From NCBI RefSeq assembly GCF_036324505.1, contig NC_086368.1, positions 21,310,378 through 21,374,377 of the forward strand: a stretch of DNA of 64,000 bases. Reading direction: 5' to 3'. The notes under the pieces were generated by a model. The model saw only the letters and a list, made by a program, of their open reading frames with translations, had not been told where the DNA came from and did no database searches. Positions 13,429 through 26,100 of this stretch are shown piece by piece; position 1 is the first letter of the stretch, and each line of letters starts with the position of its first letter. This DNA comes from Eleginops maclovinus (taxonomy: Eukaryota; Chordata; Actinopteri; Perciformes; Eleginopidae). Position numbers and translations under genes: made by a program.

Positions 13429-13763
13429 CACAGATGGACCAAAGTCAGCAGGATAACTGTCTCTTTTCCCTTTGATAATATTTAATTATACACTCAAACA
13501 AAAAACGCATGTGTGCATAGTAAGTGTGAGGGGATTATACCTCTCTTAATTAACCAAGTAGCTGTGTATCATATCTGATCATTTTCATCCTAATGTGTAT
13601 TTTACGTTTTTTTTACCAAAAGAATGTTGGTCAGGATATTAGTCTTACATGCTATTACTCTAAAAACTTTAATGAATAAAACGTAATTGATATGAAATTG
13701 TGTTGGATGTCTGGCTATGAAGATCCAAACTGTGCTCAGAGTGGTGCAGGGATGGCGTATTTA

Positions 13764-14240
13764 ATAGGCCGACCCCGGAAGTAAGCTGCGCATGTGTTCC
13801 CTTGACAAAAAACCAATGCGATTTTGGAATATTGTAGAAAAATAAGATCTCATCATAAATCTAATCATCAGAAGCAAATTGCCAACGTTATGCTATAAAC
13901 GAACCACAGCTACAATTTAAGATCGTTTCAACTGACTTTTGCGCGCTTGCATATTTTAACATAGCTTTTCCTTTTAGCCACACTGAATTAACTAGAAGCA
14001 TCTAGAACGGGGGCAAACAACGTTTCATCCACTCGTTAACCATCGTTTTTCAGACACCTAAACTCTTCAAAAAACATCAGTGGGATCACTGCTGATGTAT
14101 TTAATGTCGTAGAACAAAACGTGATCCGTCTCTTAAACTTGTCAACCACAGACCTTATTTCAAGCTACTTTCCAAAATCCTATGGAGAAATCCCATTGAC
14201 GTTGAGACGAGGGAACCGGAAGTTGTAAAATACGAACTCA
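13764..14240. repeat. MITE-like dispersed repeat upstream of vstm2l
   Basis: The block runs from a CCCCGGAAGTAAGC segment to ...AACCGGAAGTTG and includes phrases such as ATCCTATGGAGAAATCCCATTGAC and TTTGGAATATTGTAGAAAAATAAG. I recognise these as a repeat seen widely in teleost genomes, probably a non-autonomous DNA transposon. This rests on memory of the wording only. I could not define terminal inverted repeats or a target duplication, so the borders are approximate. Confidence 0.4.
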
Positions 14241-14619
14241 CTTCCGGGTTTTAGTACTCGTTCCTGCGCCACTCTACTGTGCAAAATATATGGGGTTCTA
14301 AGAATACCAAGAGACAAGGTAACAGCAGGGAAAATGCTCTTTGTCTCTGTGTGACACAGATCCTTTGTCTTGCGGGTTAGTGAAACAAAGAACCCACAGA
14401 CTTCAATATAAAACATAATAAAGTTATCGTAAAGATAATCGGTATTTAAAACGGCTGGAACCCATCAGACACGCAAATACAGCTGAAGTTATAGAATTAA
14501 ACCTATCAGGAAAAAGGCTTTTCTTGATCTTCAACACGGGAATCAGTAAACAAAGATTGAAATGTAGTGCAGAAAGTAAACTAAAACCAACAGAAAACAC
14601 ACATCCCTGTGAGATCCCT

Positions 14620-14853
14620 CCGCCTAACTGACTCTGTGTGAGCCGCTGCACCTGTCTCCACGCTGCTTGTCCCTCCGCCTCCGCCGGCCGCATCATCTCC
14701 TCCTGCAGAGCCAACAGGAGTAGCAGCGTCTCTCCCTCCAGCTCCAAGCTTTATGTCTGTGAGGGCTGCTCGGCACCGGAGGAGACATTTTACGGATGCG
14801 CTTCACCTAATGTGACACATTTCATACAAGTGCTCGAATCACCGGTTGAAGCA
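14620..14853 (+). promoter_or_regulatory. vstm2l: vstm2l 5' UTR and proximal promoter region
   Basis: Directly before the vstm2l ATG the sequence turns GC- and CpG-richer than its surroundings (for example CCGCCTCCGCCGGCCGCATC near 14675). This is typical of a CpG-type start region of a vertebrate gene. No clear TATA box was found. The transcription start is not resolvable by eye. Confidence 0.45.
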
Positions 14854-14968
14854 ATGAGAGTCTTAGGAGTGATAATAGGGATTTTACAGTACGTGGGACT
14901 TTATATTCAACTTAACGCAGCTCTCAACGTTGGACACGAAGAGGTGGATAATCACATCTCGGGAAATG
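14854..14968 (+). CDS. vstm2l: vstm2l coding exon 1 (signal peptide)
   Basis: The exon encodes the start Met, the hydrophobic signal and the first residues of the mature protein (ending VDNHISGN), then the donor G|GTAAGT. I chose this ATG because the upstream frame is 5' UTR-like with no conserved residues, and because a signal peptide begins immediately at it, as in human VSTM2L. One base is left over and is completed by CT from exon 2 to give Ala39. Confidence 0.93.
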
Positions 14969-17900
14969 GTAAGTTGTTTCGTGCCTGAAGTGAATGAGCG
15001 TGGTTTTAGTGGAGGAGATAAATGTATGTTTAAGTTTAATACTGTTTTTTGCTTAAGCTGTCTATATCAGTCTTGCTCATGTCTGTGAGAATCTTGAATA
15101 GGTGATGGTTAGGGGTTTAAATACAGCTTATAAATATCCTAGTGTATCATTTTTATCCTTTATTTACGTTTATGAATAATTAGTTTCAACACAAAATGTG
15201 TTGGACAAGATCAGGTATACTGTATTAGCGCAAAGATTTTTATTCAAGACTGTGCAAAAGGTTGTTTTGGAATACAATCCCAAAAGTAACTCCAAACGTC
15301 TTTTAGATTTTTCTTTAGATATTTCTGAAGAAAATCAGATTACAATATTAGTTAGACAACTAGTGTCTGAATGTCAACACAAATACATAGGCTAGGTTCC
15401 CTTTGAAGAAGTGATACAATGTCAGAGGAAATAAATAACAGATCCAGGCTATAACATCCCATAATTAGACACTTTGCACCACCAACACTATATTGGTGTT
15501 TTTCATATGTCTCATAGTTTTACAGCAATATACATTACAGTAAAAGTGATTCTTTTGTGTAATACTAAATAACACAGAACTGTATTCCAAGGCCCAGCAG
15601 TCTCTATACAGTTTACATGGTAAAACTTTTGACCCATTTATATTTTTGAGGAAATATTATTAACTCTGCCTCTTTGACTTTGATGCCCCATCCTTCATTC
15701 CCTGAAAAAGGAGCATCGGGTTTACCTGCAACATAAGCCCTGGTCAAAAGCAGATTGCGAATATTGCCATTACGTCAGCATTACACCAGTAGACTACAAA
15801 TAATAAAAAAAACTATTATGTGTTCTATTTTTTCTTCGGCCACTGTATGTGGAATACTTCGTCATGAGGTATCTTTTATAAATTAGTGTGTTTTTTTAAT
15901 GCAGTATAAACCAACACCAGGCACACAGTCACGTGTGTCTCCTGGCCAAATTAACATGTATTTATGGTTAGAAACTAGGTGAAGGTTGAGTGGCATTAAA
16001 TGCAAATGCAAACCAAGGGTACCCAAAATACACAAACAAGGCCAAGGTCTTGAGCCTTCAGTGTTCTTGAGACAAATTACCCGTAAGGCAGCCGAAGCAG
16101 AGAGAGGATTTGTGCTTGGGATTGTCCTGTAGCACCTTATGTTACATTAACAACTCCTAATACTCATGGACTTTACTTCTACTGACAATGATTTGTCTGC
16201 TATTTTTATACAGAAATATTGGTTCGGATCCATCATGTCAAATTGCTTTTTATTTTGAGCTGTCAGTCACCACCAATTCTAATACAATTAGTCTGTGAAA
16301 CCTGCTGTAAGATAGTATCATCTTTTTTTCTAGTGAAAAGGGGACATACAATAATGATAATGAGTAAAAATATCTGATTAAACATGAATGGGTGTACAGT
16401 GGTGTACAGCGCACATTACACAACAGTAAAGCCTCCATACATGTATAATACATGTCTTATTGTGTTTCTTAGACTGACCTAAAACATACTTAAGTGTTTT
16501 TATTTTCAGAAGGTGCTATTTTTCTTTTAAGTGCTACCTTTTCTCAGAGTCAGCTCTTTTGAACACAATTGGCATCTTTACCTCCAAGCAATCCTACCTT
16601 TCTCCAGGAGCTCCAGACATAGATTTACTGTTCTCTAATTAAATTGCGTGATAACCAATTCATCACGGTGTCTTTCTCCTGAGCCCTCGCTTCTTAGCAA
16701 GTTAGCTTTTAGCTCGGTCGCGATGAGTGAAAGCAGCGTGCATTGCCTCCAAATAGATTGAGTGTCTAGGACAGGTCGAAAAATCAATTAGTTGCATTTC
16801 TCTCAAAGGGACTTGATTACATTTAGCCAAATCATGTTCTTTACCACTCTGTGTCAGACTGGCAGGCCATAAAGAAGAACATTCCTCAGGGTGTGATGCT
16901 TTAACAAAAACTAAAAAGTACTCCGAAAAAAACAACTGTTTAAACTTTATTGAGAAACTAATATAAAAGCCTACTATTACTAACGCCTACAACTACTAAA
17001 GTAGCTGCAGCTCTAGCAGTGTTTGTGGTTAAGTAATCCTCAGGAGATTACTCTTTCTTTTTTTTCTCCTTTCAATCGGGCTCTTTGATAAATTGCCCAA
17101 GCAGAGGGGAGCAGAGCCATCATGTAGAGCAGAGAGGCTGGATGCACCGTTCTGGAGAGTACTTGTTAGATTCGGCTCTGAATCATTTGTTTCAGATAAG
17201 TGCATCTGGCTGAGGCCCGGCCAGCCTCTGCACCACAGATTCCACTTCAGCTCAAGTGTAGATTGAATCATCTGCAAAGCAAAATAATATGTTCTGTGTG
17301 AAGTAAAATGGCAGGGTTCCTTGAATATGTGTTTTTACCTCATTGAGGGCCATGTGTGTCAGAATATGACTCACCTGCCCTGACGCTCCTGAGGGTCCCG
17401 TCTCACCAGGGACGAAAGAGGAGGCAGATAAGAATGAACATTGTTTGTTTGAGTTATTAGACATGTTGATGCCGTACAATACAAAGTGATGATGATCCTA
17501 CACGTAGTTTCATCCTCATTCTGAATCCAGTGCGAGACAGCGTCGGTGCTATTTGGCAGCGTTCATCCTTTTATCCATCGTGAGTGGACCACTTTCACAG
17601 TGTGGGGGTGTGTACCAATTAATTAGGCTTCCAAAGTGTCTGGGATTCTCTGCCAGTCCTCTGCTTGGTATCCTCTTAATGAGGATAGCCAGCCCAGGCA
17701 GTTTGCATTGGCTTCCAATTTAATGGAGCCCTGACTGTGCGGGGGGGCAACAGATTGTACAGTCACGCTGTCACAGCTGAGGGTGCTGGCAGAGGCTCGG
17801 TAGGAAAGAGCAGGAGAGGGAAAACAAGGCTGAAAGAATACTCATCTCGAGAGGATACTGAAGGCAGGATTTTACATTTCAACCTGTCACACCTTCCTCT

Positions 17901-20900
17901 GGTAGTGATTCAGGTATCCTTGGTGTGAATTAAATCACCGTATGATCACCAAATTGTGATGCCAAGCAAGAGAAAACTGTGGAATCAATAATAAAATTAC
18001 CTTTTTCTATGGACCTAAGATCCTTAAATTAGCTTTTTGTTAGCTATTAATTTGATGACCTGCCAACACAAATATTCCTAAATGATGGAAATTTCCACAT
18101 AAGGAGAGTTCGGATCATTGAACTGACATACCGTGAACCTCAAACACCATTGTTTCCTCCTTCACTTGCAAATCATGAATATGCATATCACAGCGATAAA
18201 ACGGGCAAATTACAAAAATCCCTGTGTGTTACGTCACACACGGTAGTCCAGCCCCAACATTTGCATACACCAGCTGCTGGAAACACTAATGCTAAAACGT
18301 AACACTCTGTAACTTTGCTCTCCAATCTCCGACCAACTAGCTGTTCTTCAAATTCTTTGGTTTCCTCCTCCGATAAAGGCTCAAACATGTAAGGTTGGAT
18401 GCCAATAGCCTCCATGGTTCATCTCTCACAGTTTTGCGAACTTCACTTACTTCTGTGGGATCTGAGGCAGCCATGGATTGCTCCTTGTAAACCAGCCAAT
18501 CAGAGCAGACCTCGTCATAATTATTTAAATGAGGCCCCAAATAAGGAAATTCAGCTTGTTTCATTCTAGGATGGGCCTGTAAAACTGCATCTGGACATTT
18601 GTTGGATCAACCAAAGTTATATACCTTCTTTGTAGACACCTGAGAACAATTTAAAATACCAGATAGATGCATTCTATGGGCACTTTAAGCATTGTCACTG
18701 CTCTACACAACTGTTTTCGCGTCTCCTGAAAGCATATACGCCATCACTTCAAGGTTCCCATTGACCACATGCTCAAATGAAATAAATCATTGTCTTTCAT
18801 CTCCGGAGAGTCCAGATGGAGTACAGTGTGCTAAGAGCCCCGGTGTTGTCAACAACACGTGCTGCTTCCACAATCTGGGAGGAAATGCGAAAATAGCCTT
18901 TGAGTCTTGTGTCCCAAGGGCTATGAAAAATTCACTCTAGAGCACTGGCGGCAACAGGCATACAGCTGCTTGCTTGATTACCGGCTCCATTCTTATTTCA
19001 TTATTTTACCTTCCACCTTGAAGGGAGGCTGAAGGTCTCGCAGCAAGCGTTTATTTCCCCAAGGAGGACTCCTGTCTGTTTGCATCGCCACTTTACTGAA
19101 CCAAATACAGCGTTATTGACTTTATATTCCTGGACTGCTTATTTTGGTTTGTCAGTGCTGTCATGTTTACTTTTCCACATTATTAGTTATTGGTTGCCAC
19201 TTGAACTTCTACTGAGGTACTTAAAGAAATCTCTTGGAACAGTGCGTAAGGTAGCAGTATTAGGCTACAATTGCAGGTATACTGTAACATTAAAACCATT
19301 GCTGTGAATGATTAGTGATTTAATAACCATAAAATAACTTAATATAATTGACTTAATCTGACTGTTAAAAGTTATATTTTTAATAAATGTATCCTCCCAA
19401 CCAGTAGACTACAAATGCAGAGATCCCTGAATAATTTGCCATAATCACAAACCTAACATAATCTCTTCCTCTAGCTGGTTAGCTGCATGCAAGATTAAAG
19501 CTTTTTAATTTAAAGATCTGTAGCAGGTCTCTTTACTACAGGACTTTCTTGTTGTTTCTTTCCACAGCTCTCGGGGCTCTCTTCATTATTAAAGCCATAC
19601 ATCAATTCAGTGAAATACCTGTTCCTACAGGGATTCTGTTCTCGGACTATTTACATTTATCTTAGTGAAAGATGTTCTTATATGTTGGTATTTATTCTGC
19701 CGCTAATTTCTTCTGAATTAATCATTTCTGATCTTCAATGCCCTACGGATGTGGCTCACATAGAGGTATTGAGTTAATGACCCTGATTTTACTTGCTGTT
19801 CTCAAGCTGGCAAATTATTAGGGAAAAAAGGTCTTCAAATTACCAGGTTTCTTGGATTAAATGTCTCTATTTGTCTTCTTCTCTAAACTACTTTTACGTG
19901 AATGTGTGTCGCCATTGATAGATTCTCAATTTCATGCATCGTGATACGGGCTTGCTAGCTACAACTCTTCCAATTCTTATTTCCTGTCATGTTGCCTCAA
20001 GTATACTTTGCCCTGTGGAATCTATTCTGAAAGTGTTTCTTTCCCTTTCAGTGCCTCCACTGTCTTACTTGACTGACAGACAAACTGTATCACAGTTGAG
20101 TTTTAAGCCAGCAAACAGATGATGCGTTTTAGCAAGACCCAATGGTTGAGTACAAGGAGGAGTTTGAATGTTAAAGGATTAGATGTCAAATATTTCATTT
20201 TTGTTTTCCAGCTTGAACTTTTGATTAAATAGTGACAACTCTAGGATCCAAATCTTGATATATCCTATCCTATCCTACTAAAAACACATCAATGAGCCAC
20301 CTTGTTGCATTCGGTATCATTTCAGTACCAGGTGTTGTAGTGAATTCCCACAACACAATGTTCTGCCTCTATACTAAACTAGCACTCATGTACACCAGCA
20401 ACTTAAAGTAGTCCTCAGTAAATGCACTTTTTGCTATTATAATGTTAGCTCAATTCTACAGTGCCCAACTATAATAGGAAATGCTTTTTTAAGAATTGAA
20501 CAACCTTTGGTGTTTTCATTTTCAAAAAAAGAGAAATTACAGAACAACATAAGCCTTGTCCTTTCATGATTTGTCAGAGAAAAACAGAAGCTCGCTGCGC
20601 TGGTGACAGGCTTATCCTGCAAGCTTCTCTGTCTGGCTCTCTGGCTCACACACAAGCACAAACACATGGCCCAGCATAGATATGGGTGACACACTTGCTT
20701 CTCGTCCATGCTAATAAGCCCTCTGTAATTTAGTCATCCTCAAACAACTCAAGCTCCCTCCAAAGTAGAGAGTGAGACTGAAAGAGAGAGCGAGGATCGA
20801 TGGATTGACCTCACACTGGCACTCAGGCTGGATTTATCCCTCTCATTTCACTGGACAAGAAGGGAGAAAATATTTAAGCGTGGTCTTCTTTAGGCTGGGG

Positions 20901-23069
20901 CAGTGTATATGCCTTTAGTTAGATACTTATTTCCTCCACTGCATTGCTTTCTTTCACTGTTTTTCCCCTTTTAATTTTTAATGAGTCTTTGGTGAATAGC
21001 AAGCAGCTGCCTCTGTGTTCTTGTGACCAGATTTCTTCCAATGCTCTCTGAGCCATATAGTGAGAAATGCCAAGGAGGACCACTTTAGAAATGCATGTAC
21101 TGTACTTGCATCTTCAAACAAAGCTCCCCAGCCTCTAGTACAACTCAGTTCTGACAGAACCGCCCTCATGAAATCTATACTTAGAAAAGGCCAAGCCAAG
21201 CAAACTCTTTCTGTTCTGCTGTAACATTATAATTAAGACATCCCAGTGTGCTTGAGATGTGCCTGGAAGTCGTTATTCATTACATTTCATTTTGCTGATG
21301 CTTTTATCCAAAGCAACTTATAGAGAATTAAACTCCAAAGTACACATTTTCATCTTTTGTCTTTGTGAAAATGTACCATAGGCATCCGCTTTTGTGTTGA
21401 TTTAGCATTCTACCGAGGTTATGGGATTGATTTCTGGTGATGTTACTGTGATTCAAGTCAGGAAATAGTTGGATGTCTGCAGAGCATGCCTGTCAGGGCC
21501 TACGCAGCATTGCACTCACAGAGACAGTCTGTTTGTCAACAAGTTGTGTTTTACAGGCAGGTTCAAGAGGGCGCCTGCATAGCAAACTGAAAGGCAGTTT
21601 GAAAATGGTCAGATCAATAAAGCCAAGAGGAAGAGGAGGAGGAGGAGGAGGAGGAAGGACGGACAAGGGAGGCAGGATGGTGAGGAATTAGTTTGAGCCA
21701 GCATCATTTGGGGATGCTCATGATTTTGGATGTATTCATAGAACTTTAGGAGTGTGTTAGTCATATGAATTTGGGATTTGTGCATTTGCATTATTAGTTA
21801 GCCCCCACTCAGCAGTTTAGTGCTGGGCAACAGTTCATGGTTATAACCTTGTTCTGTTACAAAACTCTCCCAGTTACAATCAAATTGATATTTAGAGAAT
21901 TATCCTTTGCTCTTGGGTTTTCTATCCTTTCACCCATCAGCTCACTGCCCCACCCATCGGCCTACCTGTGTACACTTTCTCATCAGACATGCAGTACTGT
22001 ATGTATACCAGACCCTTTTCCCAAGTCACCTGCCAGAATCATACTTCCATTTTATCAATTTATTTGTTATTTTTAAACGTTTTTTTTAATGTTGTGACAC
22101 CTATTTGAAACATATTTTGTGTTATATTATGCAACACCACTGCATCATATTTAAGTTGAATATCAAAGGTGAAAGAAATATGAGATTCAGTTTAAAACAA
22201 GTGCAATTTCTCAATTCATCAAGCTTTTTTGCCTTGAACTGGTAAGACATTTCTGAAAACAATATGTCAATGATGTATTCAAAGCAGGTCAATCATTGAT
22301 GAAAGAAAGTGGGAGGCAGAGTTTGATGAAACTTTTTTTTATATGCTTTTAGCACATAATGTATTTTAGTCCTCCTACATCTAGCGAAGGAGTTCATAGC
22401 TTCAATCTATTTTTTCAAATTGCTGTGCTTAGGATTTTTGGTTGTGAGAAATAAATGTAAGCGTGTGAGCAAACCTGCGCGAGTGTGCAAGTGAGTGTGT
22501 GTTTTAGAGAGAAATTCTGATGGTATTTGGAGAGGCTCCTTTTTGCCTCTCATCCATTACTTTCTTCTATGGAGACACCTTTTGCATTAGGTCTTGCATA
22601 AAACATTCAACAGAAGCAGCACCATTATGGTTCATTTGTGACATTGCTTTCAAATCTGCACAGCTCGATTCACACACACACATACACTGTATGCCAACTA
22701 CAAGCCACAGGGCATCACACACAGTGAGACACACACACAGGGTATGTCTCCCAGGATGCTGAACACCTGCCAGAGCCAGTGGGCAAAGCTCCAGGAGATG
22801 TAGTGAGAGTTGGAAGCATCTCTTCATGCCACACACCAGAGAGCCAACGGAACAGATTGCCCATTCAGCAGGAGAGCCACCGAGAGGAGGAGAAAGTGAG
22901 GAAGGGAACTGAATTAAAGGAGGAAGGAAGGTGAGAGTACAGAAGAGGCCTGAGTGGTAAAAGGAACCTCTAATGGGTAGAAAGTAAGAATGAAAGGCCA
23001 ATAGAACAGGGAGAAAGCAGAGCACTGACCACAACAAAGGGGGGAGATTTGTGGGAGATGTTATAGAGC

Positions 23070-23126
<57 letters not shown>

Positions 23127-26100
23127 TAAACAAGAGAAAGAAATAAGTGGAAAATTGAGAAAAATCTTGCGTTTGCAGAATTGGGGTCTTATTTGTCGGC
23201 TGGGTGAATGGGAAAGTGCAGGAATTACCTGGCAGCTCTGAGCCTGTCCGGCTGTAGCTCTGGACTCTCGAGTGTATTCATTGACTCCCTGTGCTGCTCT
23301 CTCCTTGAGTTGACTTTGACTTCACACATTGTGGTTTCAAATGGCTGTGGAGACTCAGCTTCACCGCTCCTCTTATACAGCCGCGTGAAAAAATAAGAGA
23401 CCACTCCATATTTCTCTTAAATCTGTATCTCTACATGTATGGCAGCCATTCCAGTGTTTGTTGAATTCCAACACAGAGAAAAAATGTCAGTAGATTATAG
23501 AATACAATAAAAAAAAAAAACATCTATAAATAATAAAACAGCAGAAATTAATGCTGAGTGGACTGTTTAATAAATGAAAAGGTTTGTCATGGGTGGATTT
23601 CAACTTATTTTATGTGTTTATGTTTTATGAAAGTAGTATTAGCAAAAACATCAGAATTTCTGAACTCCCAATATACCAATAGCAGTATCTTCATAACAAA
23701 ATCCAGCATTGTTTGCACCTCATGTGAGAGCAGATAAACATTCTTTATGAAACACATTTGCTCTTGTATTTTTTTGTGTGCCATAAAACCTTCTTAAACA
23801 GTATCAGTATCACTTGTACTACAGCCACATACACACCGGTTGCTGTGAAGAAATCTTTTACTTAACATACATTTTTTAGGATAATATTGCCTTTAATACA
23901 GTGTCCTTCTCTGTATTTTCTCTTTGTGTCCCACAAAGATCTTTTAGTCTGTGGGAACACAGCCTGTTCAAAGTGACAGATGCTACCGCCTGTGCTCTGC
24001 CACTGGCTGTTGATACGGTATCTTGAGGACCAAAGAAAGTGCCAGCCGCTGCTTCGAATACTAAGAAAACTCAGATGATTGAATGCCACCCTCTGTTGTT
24101 CTGCAATACCTTTGATGCACATTGACGTTTTCTGCAATTCCAGGCTTCAGCTCTGGCCCCTTATGTTGAACACACATCGTTACGAGGCATTTTTTATACG
24201 TTTTTTCATACCCTCTGTGATCTTCATCATGCATCCGAGAGAGGAAGTGAAAGACTTGAATAATAAGAAGTCTACTGTAGAGTAAGACATAATACGTTTA
24301 TTCAACAAATGCTTTTACAGGTGCTCAAAGACACTTAACCGAGATAATACAACAAAAAAAACAACAACATTTAATTAAAAGCCAGTCTGAAATTCGATTT
24401 TTTGTCAGTGTTTTGAAGGCGGGGAGGTTAGTGCAGTTTCTGATGTGATGATGGACAAGGCTCTGTTGAGGAATAGACAGGAAGCTGGGTTCTGATTAGC
24501 AAAGGCAGTAAGGGGTTTGGTTGTGGAGCAGTGAGGCAGGAGGGGGCCTGGTTGCTGAGTGCTTTGCGTGATAGGAAGAGGAATAAAATATTCAATGAAA
24601 TATAATACTCTATCACCTCCTATTGAGTTGTATTCTCTATGTTTAGGTGTTTCTTCAAATGTACATTAAGTATGCTGTTTTAGACTCACTCACGAAAAAA
24701 TACAAAGAAAATGTGTAGATTATTTGGAAATATGTATCCAGACAGTCCACCTTTTAACTCTTTCAGAATTTTTTCTCTGATTATTATTCTTTATCTTTTC
24801 AGACTAAAATTGATTTGTAGCCATATAGAAAATAAATTGAAATAATTAGCAGTTTATGAATTGCAGAAGTGTGTAGTCTGGAAGTCATCGGAGCATTTTC
24901 TCAGAGGCTTTCTAAATGTCTTGGATGTGTTCTTTTAAGATAGAGTTGCTTTGTATCTTGAAAGACTTTTCTGCCATCAGGATAGACACGCATCATCAGA
25001 GCAAAGTGAATCATTATGCAAGCTGTGATTACAGTCTACAATTGAACTTACAGTCAGTGCTACAGGAAATTGTCCCAGAAATTGTGTCCTTTATTTCTCC
25101 TTAACAACCATTAACATATGTATTTCAATACAGCTCGAACAATTACGGATTTACCTTTCAGACTAAATATAAACGTACCAATATGTCGTCAATATGCTGC
25201 TATAGGTTTGAAACAAAATGTTTCAGCCTAGCCTTATAATGTCATGCTATTAAACTTTTTTAGTTAACAATGAAATGTCATGCTCTGAAAATATATTTGT
25301 AGTTTTTATATATAGCTCTCACTTTAAAGCAGCATCAAGTTTTCTATCTTAACATACCATTAGTTCCCTCTTATAGTCCTTTAATAAGAACTCATATAAA
25401 GATTAGACATAACTGGAGAGGTAGACTGAGATGCTTCCTTATCTCACGTGATACTTTCCACTCTCAGGAGAATTTGTATAATAGCGGAGAACTGGAGAGG
25501 AAAGAAGAAGAAGAAATGATTCTCAAGTGTCTAAAGTGGGCTGTTTTTACACCGTTAAGTGCTGTCTGCTCATACGTAATGGACCTTTATGATGTGAGGA
25601 CAAAAGAAAGGAGTGAGGGATAATTTCACACATTTAAATCCTAACTTTAGAGACAGTTTGTTTTTCGGGTTATAATTTAGCCAGCTTGTTTATCACTCTG
25701 CTGAAGAATAAAACCTTTACACAAACAAGTATTGCTAAGGCTGTTGTGACTTTCAAAAGATAACTAAGTATCTTGTCAAGTGTAAAGAGTAATTTTTTCC
25801 CCCTTACTTTAACTGACGGTGTTTGCAGGACTTTTATATTCTGTCATACCTTTCCATGTGTCACTCCCTCCCTCACAGTCCTTCCTGAAGGTCCCATTTA
25901 CTTCTTATCACTGCCTGTGTATGTATGATATCGCTACTCTGCTTTACAGCTGCGTTTACCATCATATTTTAAAACGCTTTTCCCAGATCCTTTTCATGTC
26001 TTTATTCTGGACACACTCACCTCCACCATTTTCCTTCTTTTCTTCGTTTTCCTCCGCCCTTCTTGGCTCCCATACGGCTCCATCCCATGCAGTATGTCTC

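Noticed and set aside
14424..14747. 107-codon minus-strand frame upstream of vstm2l
   Set aside because: Overlaps the CpG-rich 5' UTR region on the other strand; a Leu/Glu-rich shadow frame without family similarity.
18188..18564. Possible functional gene with QPYMFEP motif
   Set aside because: Two overlapping frames are needed and the Cys-rich remainder is missing, so it is listed as a decayed fragment and not as a gene.
22567..23133. 188-codon antisense open frame beginning with a long Ser-Leu repeat
   Set aside because: The start is the translated (GA)25 microsatellite and purine-rich flank; no domain, no splice context, and the openness follows from base composition.
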